NCBI GenBank assembly: GCA_020025015.1
Contig: JAHHSV010000039.1
Coordinates: forward strand, 1 to 10,076
Reading direction: 5' to 3'
DNA length: 10,076 nucleotides
Origin: Anaeroplasmataceae bacterium
GTDB lineage: Bacteria; Bacillota_I; Bacilli_A; Acholeplasmatales; Anaeroplasmataceae
Below are positions 1 to 4,983 of this stretch, piece after piece. The notes below the pieces were generated by a model. The model saw only the letters and a list, made by a program, of their open reading frames with translations. It had not been told where the DNA came from and ran no database searches. Within the stretch, counting starts at the first letter, position 1. Each line of letters begins with the position of its first letter. A program made the translations under genes and the position numbers.

Positions 1-44
1 AGGCCCTTACAGGGGAGCCAAAAAACCACGTGTTTTACACGTGG
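1..44. terminator. GC-rich hairpins at left edge, possible terminator of an upstream gene or RNA
   Basis: Bases 26-33 and 37-44 form a perfect 8-bp stem (CCACGTGT/ACACGTGG) with a TTT loop. It is preceded by six A and followed by the T-rich ATTGTTATTTT. Just before it, bases 2-19 are G/C-rich and can fold on themselves (GGC...GCC around CCCT/AGGG), which stands out in this AT-rich window. The second hairpin looks like an intrinsic terminator, although the T run is interrupted. The first may be the 3' end of a structured RNA lying mostly outside the window; I do not recognise a family. The rest of 45-141 shows nothing I can name. Confidence 0.45.
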
Positions 45-141
45 ATTGTTATTTTGTAAAAATAAATTTTATACATAATGGTTTAAAATTAGTTCCTAAA
101 TTGGAAGAATAAGCGCATGACTTTTCTAATTGGCCGATAAA

Positions 142-150
142 TGTTATAAT
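142..150 (+). promoter_or_regulatory. Extended -10 promoter for the hydrolase-bcp unit
   Basis: TGT-TATAAT is a perfect extended -10 element (TGnTATAAT). There is no good -35 hexamer at the expected distance, which is usual for extended -10 promoters. The start point would be near 157, leaving a leader of about 40 nt before the ATG at 197. Confidence 0.6.
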
Positions 151-196
151 AAAACTATGAAGAAAATACATTAATTTTAGAAAAAAGGTGATAAAT

Positions 197-1114
197 ATGG
201 AAATTAAAGATGTAAATTTTAAATCAAAATACGATGAATGGACAATTAGAGGTCGTAAATATATTCCTGAAAATATTGAAAAGGTTGTTTTATTTGTTCA
301 TGGTATGTGTGAGCACGATATGCGTTATAAGCCTTTCGCAGAATTCTTAGCTAGCCATAATTATTTAGTTATTACCTATGATCATCGTGGTCATGGTAGA
401 ACATTAAATAAGAAGGGCTTACTAGGCTATTTTAGTAAAGAGGGTAAGGATGATTCAGTAGTTGAGGATTTAATTTCAATTGCTGAGGATATTAAGGAAA
501 GCTATCCAGATAAGCCATTTTATATTTTTGCTCATTCTATGGGTACAATTATTACTCGTTGCTTTTTACAAACTCATAGTGAGCTAGTTGACAAGGTTAT
601 ATTATCAGGTGCTCCTAATTATCAAGCGATTGCTCCATTTGGTTTATTTGTAACTAATACAGTAACCTTATTTAAAGGACCAGAATATCGTTCTAAGCTA
701 TTAACAAATTTATTAATTGCCCCTTTTAATAAGACAGTTAAGGATCCAGTTTCTCCTAATAATTGGATTAGCTATAACTTAGACAATGTTAAGAATTATG
801 ATGAGGATCCATTATGTGGCTTTACTTTCACATGTAATGGTTATCAAACCTTAGTAAGATTATTAATTAGAATGCATAAGAATCGTTTATATAGAGATAC
901 TAATCATAACCTAAAAATATTCTTTGTAGCTGGTATTGATGATCCATGTACAGGTGGCACAAAGGGTTTAATTTCTTCAGTTAAAACCCTAGTTAAGGCA
1001 GGCTTCACTAATGTTTTAAAGAAGCAATATCCAGGTATGCGTCATGAAATTTTAAATGAAAAGGATTGTCAAAATGTCTTTGATGATGCCTTAGAATTCT
1101 TTGAAGAGGAGTAA
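197..1114 (+). CDS. Alpha/beta hydrolase, monoglyceride lipase / lysophospholipase (PldB) type
   Basis: A 305-residue serine hydrolase of the Hydrolase_4 group, which cleaves acyl esters such as monoglycerides or lysophospholipids; the exact substrate cannot be read from the sequence. Visible signs are the oxyanion strand VLFVHGMCEH (31-40), the YDHRGHGRT turn (61-69), the nucleophile elbow AHSMG with Ser114, the acid segment GIDDP (Asp249 best placed) and the His loop MRHEILNE with His283. The triad is therefore Ser114-Asp249-His283. There is no signal peptide or membrane segment, so it should be cytoplasmic. I chose the ATG at 197, preceded by AAGGTG six bases away, rather than the in-frame GTG at 188, which lies inside that ribosome site. 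bcp follows after six bases, with its ribosome site inside the end of this gene, so the two are probably co-expressed. Confidence 0.88.
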   Translation: MEIKDVNFKSKYDEWTIRGRKYIPENIEKVVLFVHGMCEHDMRYKPFAEFLASHNYLVITYDHRGHGRTLNKKGLLGYFSKEGKDDSVVEDLISIAEDIKESYPDKPFYIFAHSMGTIITRCFLQTHSELVDKVILSGAPNYQAIAPFGLFVTNTVTLFKGPEYRSKLLTNLLIAPFNKTVKDPVSPNNWISYNLDNVKNYDEDPLCGFTFTCNGYQTLVRLLIRMHKNRLYRDTNHNLKIFFVAGIDDPCTGGTKGLISSVKTLVKAGFTNVLKKQYPGMRHEILNEKDCQNVFDDALEFFEEE

Positions 1115-1120
1115 TTTAAA

Positions 1121-1582
1121 ATGATTAAGGTTGGAGATATAATCCCTAATTTTACCTTATTAGATGCTGATTCTAATGAGGTTAGCTTAGATTCATTTAA
1201 GGGTAAGAAAATAGTTTTATATTTTTACCCTAAGGATTTAACTAGTGGCTGTACAATTGAGGCTAATAATTATCGCGAGCTTTATAATGAATTTTTAGCT
1301 AATAATACTATCGTTATTGGTGTTAGCAAGGATGATGTAAAGAGCCATCAAAAGTTTAGAGAGAAAAATGATTTACCATTTATTTTATTAAGCGACCCTG
1401 AGCTAGAAATGATAAAATATTTTGACCTATGGCAAGAGAAAAAGCTATATGGTAGAGCCTATATGGGCGTTTTACGAAGTACCTTTATTTTAGATGAAAA
1501 TTTAAAGGTTATTAAGGTTAATCCTAAGGCATCTCCTAAGGATGATGCTAAAACTAATCTTGAATTTATAAAATCTTTATAA
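1121..1582 (+). CDS. bcp: Bcp/PrxQ-type peroxiredoxin, apparently 1-Cys
   Basis: A 153-residue thiol peroxidase that reduces hydrogen peroxide and organic hydroperoxides in the cytoplasm. The PrxQ signature is intact: YFYPKDLTSGC with Thr41 and peroxidatic Cys44, followed by a partner Arg119 in VLRSTFILDE. It has the normal family length and lacks a signal peptide. Many Bcp proteins have a resolving cysteine five residues after the peroxidatic one (TxGCTxEAC). Here that stretch is TIEANNYRE and Cys44 is the only cysteine, so this should act as a 1-Cys enzyme needing an external thiol. The Shine-Dalgarno AGAGGAG (1105-1111) overlaps the end of the hydrolase gene, consistent with translational coupling. 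I use bcp as a family name; orthology is not proven. Confidence 0.9.
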   Translation: MIKVGDIIPNFTLLDADSNEVSLDSFKGKKIVLYFYPKDLTSGCTIEANNYRELYNEFLANNTIVIGVSKDDVKSHQKFREKNDLPFILLSDPELEMIKYFDLWQEKKLYGRAYMGVLRSTFILDENLKVIKVNPKASPKDDAKTNLEFIKSL

Positions 1583-1604
1583 AAGTTAGAAAAAGTATAA
1601 AAAA

Positions 1605-1624
1605 TACTTGCTTTGAGGCAAGTA
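1605..1624. repeat. Inverted repeat overlapping the -35 of the yceD promoter
   Basis: TACTTGC (1605-1611) and GCAAGTA (1618-1624) are perfect inverted copies around a TTTGAG loop, and the dyad covers the -35 hexamer at 1608-1613. The left arm can instead pair with AAGTAT at 1593-1598, so two exclusive hairpins are possible in read-through RNA from bcp. It could be a repressor site or, on the - strand, a weak terminator (stem then TATTTTTTATAC). Confidence 0.4.
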
Positions 1625-1636
1625 AAAAGATATAAT
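1608..1636 (+). promoter_or_regulatory. Strong vegetative promoter for yceD-rpmF
   Basis: TTGCTT (1608-1613), 17 bases, then a consensus TATAAT (1631-1636). The start point would fall around 1641-1643, at or inside the Shine-Dalgarno of yceD (GAGGTGG, 1641-1647). The mRNA would therefore have an almost absent 5' leader, unless transcription starts further upstream. Confidence 0.7.
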
Positions 1637-1651
1637 GTTAGAGGTGGTTTT

Positions 1652-2113
1652 ATGCGGTTTACTTTAAGTCAGTTACTGAAGTTACCAATGCCTTATGAAT
1701 ATACTGAAGAGTTAGATTTAACTGATGATTTAGTAGGTTTAGAAGGAATACTAAAAGTACTTAGTTGTAATGTTAATGGAAAAATTAGTAGAATAGATGA
1801 TGAAAATTATACAATTGATTTTCATATTGAAGCCGAATTGGTTTTAGAATGTGCAATTTCACTTAAGGAAGTGCCTTATATGGTTAGTACAGATTGTACT
1901 GAGGTATTTAGCACTAAGGAAAGTGATGAGACATTTACTATCACTAAGCAAACGTTAGATACTAAGGAAGCGGTAATAACAAATTTATTATTAGCTAAGC
2001 CTATGAATGTTTATGCTCCTGGTGTAAGCTTCGAGGATGAAAATGATGAATTTGAGGATGAGGAAGAAGACAAAATTAACCCAGCATTTGAATCTCTAAA
2101 AGAACTATTGTAG
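1652..2113 (+). CDS. yceD: YceD/YlbN family DUF177 protein, upstream of L32
   Basis: A 153-residue acidic protein of the DUF177 (YceD; YlbN in Bacillus) family, found just upstream of rpmF in very many bacteria. In plants and some bacteria the family is tied to 23S rRNA maturation; its exact role here is inferred from family and context. Visible hallmarks are the central LVLECAISLKEVPY segment (around 64-75), where family members carry a conserved Cys-containing strand. The acidic tail (FEDENDEFEDEEED, 127-140) is followed by the typical ending NPAFESLKELL. I chose the ATG at 1652, which has GAGGTGG four bases upstream. The in-frame TTG at 1613 is rejected because it lies inside the promoter. 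The stop overlaps the rpmF ribosome site. Confidence 0.85.
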   Translation: MRFTLSQLLKLPMPYEYTEELDLTDDLVGLEGILKVLSCNVNGKISRIDDENYTIDFHIEAELVLECAISLKEVPYMVSTDCTEVFSTKESDETFTITKQTLDTKEAVITNLLLAKPMNVYAPGVSFEDENDEFEDEEEDKINPAFESLKELL

Positions 2114-2124
2114 GAGGTGTAATT

Positions 2125-2319
2125 ATGGCTGTACCTTTTCGTAGAGTGTCTAAAACTAAAAAAGGAATGAGACGTTCTCATCAAGCATTAAGCGTTTCTG
2201 GAATGATTGCTTGCCCTAACTGTGGTGAATTAACATTAGCTCATAGAGTATGTTCTAATTGTGGTTACTATAAGGGAAAACAAGTAGTTAACGTAGAAAA
2301 GAAGGAAAGCGCTGAATAA
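2125..2319 (+). CDS. rpmF: 50S ribosomal protein L32
   Basis: A 64-residue ribosomal protein of the large subunit. The N-terminus MAVPFRRVSKTKKGMRRSH is the typical L32 opening. The zinc-ribbon form is intact, with Cys30-Pro-Asn-Cys33 and Cys43-Ser-Asn-Cys46. The ribosome site AGGAGGTG (2112-2119) is the strongest in the window and overlaps the yceD stop, so the pair should be translated together from the promoter at 1608-1636. This is the zinc-binding version rather than the cysteine-free paralogue some Bacillota switch to under zinc limitation. Confidence 0.97.
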   Translation: MAVPFRRVSKTKKGMRRSHQALSVSGMIACPNCGELTLAHRVCSNCGYYKGKQVVNVEKKESAE

Positions 2320-2333
2320 GCGAAATAGTCGGA

Positions 2334-2365
2334 TAGAAATAGATGCTAAGGGCATCTATTTTCTA
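2334..2365 (+). terminator. Hairpin terminator or attenuator between rpmF and rsmH
   Basis: AAATAGATGC (2337-2346) and GCATCTATTT (2352-2361) form a perfect 10-bp stem with a TAAGG loop. TAG/CTA (2334-2336/2363-2365) extend it past one bulged T. The following TTCTATTTAT is only modestly T-rich, and I see no promoter between it and rsmH, so partial read-through is likely. Confidence 0.6.
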
Positions 2366-2382
2366 TTTATGGAGGATTTTAT

Positions 2383-3309
2383 ATGGAATTTACGCATTAT
2401 AGTGTATTATTAGAAGAATCTGTTGATAAATTAAATATTAAGCCTGATGGAATTTACGTTGATGCTACTACCGGTGGCGGTGGTCACTCTAGCCTAATTT
2501 TATCTCGACTTACAACTGGTCATTTATATTGCTTTGATCAAGATAGCTATGCCTTAAAAAGAAGTGAAGAAAGGCTAGCCAAAATTAGTAATAATTTTAC
2601 GCTAATTAAATCTAATTTTGCTAATATTAAAAGTGAGTTAGCAAGTAGAGGCGTTAATGGTATAGATGGTATTGTTTATGATTTGGGTGTTTCAAGCTTT
2701 CAGCTAGATATGGTTGAAAGAGGCTTTAGCTACCGTGAGGATGCTCCACTTGATATGCGAATGGATAGTGATCAAGCACTTACTGCTTATGATATAGTAA
2801 ATAACTATAGCTATGCTGAATTAGTTAATATTCTATTTAAGTATGGTGATGAGCCTAATAGTAAGCGTATTGCTAATAGCATTTGTAATGCAAGAGAGCT
2901 TAAGCCTATTAGAACTACTTTAGAATTAGTTGAGGTTATTAAATCGGCCTTACCGCAAAAGGTTTTAAGACAAAAGGGTCATCCTGCTAAGCTAACCTTC
3001 CAGGCCTTAAGAATTGCAGTAAATGATGAATTAATGGTTTTAGAGCGTAGCTTAAATGATGCCTTAGATTTATTAAATAAGGATGGAGCATGTAGTGTAA
3101 TTACCTTCCAGCCTAGTGAGGATAAAATTGTTAAGCATATTTTTAAGGAAAGAAGCACAGTTGATATTCCTTTAGGCCTACCTGTTGCCAATTTACCGGA
3201 AGCTCCATATGAGATGGTTACACGTAAGCCGATTTTACCTAGTGAAAATGAGCTTATGGAAAATCATCGTAGCCATAGTGCTAAATTAAGAGTTTTAAGA
3301 AAAAGGTAA
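2383..3309 (+). CDS. rsmH: 16S rRNA (cytosine1402-N4)-methyltransferase RsmH
   Basis: A 308-residue S-adenosylmethionine-dependent enzyme (MraW) that methylates N4 of C1402 in the ribosomal P site. Family marks run in order: the opening HYSVLLEESVD, the SAM loop DATTGGGGHS (27-36), the acidic strand end CFDQD (50-54), VYDLGVSSFQLD (98-109), DAPLDMRMD (120-128), GHPAKLTFQALRIAVNDEL (199-217) and the C-terminal SAKLRVLRKR. Length is normal. GGAGGA (2371-2376) precedes the ATG by six bases. In most Bacilli rsmH lies between mraZ and ftsL at the head of the division and cell wall cluster. Here it sits between rpmF and a MATE pump. Its last codons contain the ribosome site of the next gene. Confidence 0.96.
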   Translation: MEFTHYSVLLEESVDKLNIKPDGIYVDATTGGGGHSSLILSRLTTGHLYCFDQDSYALKRSEERLAKISNNFTLIKSNFANIKSELASRGVNGIDGIVYDLGVSSFQLDMVERGFSYREDAPLDMRMDSDQALTAYDIVNNYSYAELVNILFKYGDEPNSKRIANSICNARELKPIRTTLELVEVIKSALPQKVLRQKGHPAKLTFQALRIAVNDELMVLERSLNDALDLLNKDGACSVITFQPSEDKIVKHIFKERSTVDIPLGLPVANLPEAPYEMVTRKPILPSENELMENHRSHSAKLRVLRKR

Positions 3310-3314
3310 GAAAA

Positions 3315-4688
3315 ATGCGAAAGAGCAAGTCTTTTGATTTAGGGAATGATAAAATTTTAAAAATTGTTTTAACCTTAGCTTTACCAGCTATGCTAGGACA
3401 ATTTGTTAATGTGTTGTATGGGCTAATTGATCGTATTTATATTGGTAATATTCAAGAAATTGGTGATATTGCCTTAGCTGGTGTAGGAATTAGTACGCCA
3501 GTTACTACCTTACTAACCTCATTTAGCTTTTTAGTTGGTGTAGGTGCTGCTCCTTTACTTTCAATGTCATTAGGAGCTGGCGATAAGGAAAAGGCGAAGA
3601 AGATTATGGCTAATAGTGTTGTAATGCTACTAGGCTTATCCTTATTAGTTACCTTAATTGTTTTAATCTTTTTAGAACCACTATTAAGATTATTTGGTGC
3701 GACTAGCAGTAACTTTTATTATGCTAAGAGCTACTTAGGAATTTATTTAATCGGCGCACCATTTGCGATTATGGCCTTAGGCTTAAATCAGTTAATTATT
3801 TGTCAGGGCTTTAGTAAAGTTGGTATGCGTACTATGCTAGTTGGTGCAATTTTAAATATTGTTTTAGATCCATTATTTATCTTTGTTTTCCACCTAGATG
3901 TAATGGGAGCTGCTATCGCAACAGTTATTTCACAAATGGCATCCTTTGCCTTTACGGTGTTCTTTTTATTTGGTAAAAAGACAATTATTAGAATTAGCTT
4001 TGGTAATTATGATTTAAAGCTAATGCTTAAGATTATAATTATGGGTTTATCTCCTTTTATTATTTTAGCTACTGATAGTGTTGTTAATATTTCTTTAAAT
4101 ACAGCCTTAAAGCTTCATGCGGGAAGCAACGCGGATTTCTATTTAACGGTTGGTACAATTACAACATCATTCTATTTATTGTTATCAATGCCTTTAATGG
4201 GAATAAGCGGTGGTACGCAGGCTGTGCTTAGCTATAATTATGGAGCGAAGAAGTATGATAGAGTAAAAAAGGCTGAAAAGGTAATCTTACTTTTAGGTGT
4301 TATTTTTACTTGCTTATTCTTTGGCCTATCCTTTGTAATTGGTAGACCTTTTGCTATGTTATTTAGTAGTAACCAGGAAATTATTGATGCTACAGCTAAG
4401 ATGATTCAAATCTATATGTATGGTTCAATTTGCTTAGCCTTCCAATATGTTTTTGTTGATGGCTTAACCGCTTTAGCAAGACCAGGCTTTGCCGCAGCTG
4501 GTTCATTATTTAGAAAAGCTATCTTAATTGCTCTAACCTGGGTTTTGCCACTAGGTATGGGTGTAGCAGGCTGCTTCTGGGCTGAAGCAATTACTGATTT
4601 AATTGGTGCTGCCTTTGCAACATTAATGTTTATGATAGCTGTTCCTAAAATGCTTAGAACAGAAGTGAAAGCTGATATATTAGAATAA
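3315..4688 (+). CDS. MATE family multidrug efflux pump, MepA-like
   Basis: A 457-residue inner-membrane protein with about 12 hydrophobic segments, in the MATE family of Na+/H+-coupled drug antiporters. The N-half has the MepA-like opening LALPAMLGQFVNVLYGLIDRIYIGN (first segment about 16-42) and SFLVGVGAAPLLSMSLGAGD (71-90). NIVLDPLFIFV (181-191) is a common MATE motif. The C-half repeats the fold, with GGTQAVLSYNYGAKKYDRVKKA (299-320) as the classical second-half motif, and ends in GCFWAEAITDLIGAAFA. The substrate cannot be read from sequence. It starts six bases after rsmH, with AAAAGG overlapping that gene's end, so they are probably co-transcribed, and ends at a strong terminator. I give no symbol because MATE paralogues are hard to separate. 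Confidence 0.92.
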   Translation: MRKSKSFDLGNDKILKIVLTLALPAMLGQFVNVLYGLIDRIYIGNIQEIGDIALAGVGISTPVTTLLTSFSFLVGVGAAPLLSMSLGAGDKEKAKKIMANSVVMLLGLSLLVTLIVLIFLEPLLRLFGATSSNFYYAKSYLGIYLIGAPFAIMALGLNQLIICQGFSKVGMRTMLVGAILNIVLDPLFIFVFHLDVMGAAIATVISQMASFAFTVFFLFGKKTIIRISFGNYDLKLMLKIIIMGLSPFIILATDSVVNISLNTALKLHAGSNADFYLTVGTITTSFYLLLSMPLMGISGGTQAVLSYNYGAKKYDRVKKAEKVILLLGVIFTCLFFGLSFVIGRPFAMLFSSNQEIIDATAKMIQIYMYGSICLAFQYVFVDGLTALARPGFAAAGSLFRKAILIALTWVLPLGMGVAGCFWAEAITDLIGAAFATLMFMIAVPKMLRTEVKADILE

Positions 4689-4724
4689 AAACTTAGAGAA
4701 TTATTGGTTCTCTAAGTTTTTTTA
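4688..4724 (+). terminator. Strong intrinsic terminator after the MATE gene
   Basis: AAAACTTAGAGAA (4688-4700) pairs perfectly with TTCTCTAAGTTTT (4708-4720) over a 7-base loop, and the T run continues to 4723. It ends the housekeeping region and insulates it from the CRISPR-Cas locus. Confidence 0.92.
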
Positions 4725-4748
4725 TATACTTTTGCTACTATGGTTTAG

Positions 4749-4777
4749 TTGAAAAAAATGAAAGCTTTTGATATAAT
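4749..4777 (+). promoter_or_regulatory. Consensus + strand promoter upstream of the cas9 leader
   Basis: TTGAAA (4749-4754), exactly 17 bases, then TATAAT (4772-4777): the best sigma-A-type promoter in the window. Transcription would begin near 4784. The transcript either stops at the two-way terminator (4818-4844), giving an RNA of about 60 nt, or reads through to cas9. I see no comparably good + strand promoter nearer cas9, so this is the leading candidate for the cas operon. Confidence 0.65.
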
Positions 4778-4814
4778 AAATAATATAAGAAATCGTTATT
4801 TTATGCCAATAAAA

Positions 4815-4931
4815 AGCAAAAAAGCACACGAATGTGCTTTTTTTCACAGGACACCAATCAAAAAGATTGGGCCTTTAACTCCGAGTCCTGCTAGACTTGA
4901 ATATGCTAAGAACGCTTCCGACTTCGTTCTT
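4815..4931 (-). ncRNA. Candidate tracrRNA, antisense to the cas9 leader
   Basis: A - strand RNA of about 115-120 nt, read from about 4931 down to about 4815. In order it has: a 5' hairpin (TAAGAACG 4932-4925 with CGTTCTTA 4914-4907); an anti-repeat-like stretch (4914-4889) containing TTAGCATATTCAA and TAGCA; GTTAAAGGCC (4879-4870); a 6-bp hairpin CCAATC/GATTGG (4870-4865/4859-4854) in the place of a nexus; and an intrinsic terminator. The order TTAGCAT..TTCAA..TAGCA..GTTAAA..GGC matches, from memory, the anti-repeat and nexus of Streptococcus and Listeria tracrRNAs. Its position just upstream of cas9 on the opposite strand matches S. pyogenes. With no array in the window the anti-repeat cannot be matched to a repeat, so this remains an inference. 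Confidence 0.68.
4818..4844. terminator. Two-way intrinsic terminator
   Basis: AAAAAAGCACA (4818-4828), loop CGAA, TGTGCTTTTTT (4833-4843) plus one more T. The stem is flanked by A on one side and T on the other, so it works as an intrinsic terminator in either direction. On the - strand it ends the candidate tracrRNA with U6, then GC and U5. On the + strand it should stop or attenuate transcripts from the promoter at 4749-4777. Confidence 0.85.
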
Positions 4932-4937
4932 ACCCCT

Positions 4938-4965
4938 ATTATACACTTTAATAATTATTATGCAA
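4938..4965 (-). promoter_or_regulatory. - strand promoter for the candidate tracrRNA
   Basis: Read on the - strand: TTGCAT (4965-4960), 16 bases, then consensus TATAAT (4943-4938). The predicted start is around 4931-4930. It lies in the untranslated region just ahead of cas9 and points away from it. Confidence 0.65.
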
Positions 4966-4983
4966 TAGAGAAAGGTTGATTTT

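Noticed and set aside
188..196. GTG start for the hydrolase
   Set aside because: The GTG is part of the AAGGTG ribosome site; the ATG at 197 has ideal spacing.
1613..1651. TTG start extending yceD by 13 residues
   Set aside because: The extension lies within the promoter, and the ATG at 1652 has a strong ribosome site and gives the normal family N-terminus.
2979..3191. 70-codon - strand frame inside rsmH
   Set aside because: It lies wholly inside a well-supported gene and has no recognisable protein features.
4907..4932. A natural single-guide RNA like the long tracrRNA of S. pyogenes
   Set aside because: The 5' hairpin pairs only with the upper anti-repeat, and the predicted start leaves almost no room for a guide sequence ahead of it.
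4749..4979. 76-codon + strand frame upstream of cas9
   Set aside because: It starts at a TTG that is part of the -35 hexamer, has no ribosome site, runs through a terminator and overlaps the candidate tracrRNA. The product has no recognisable features.
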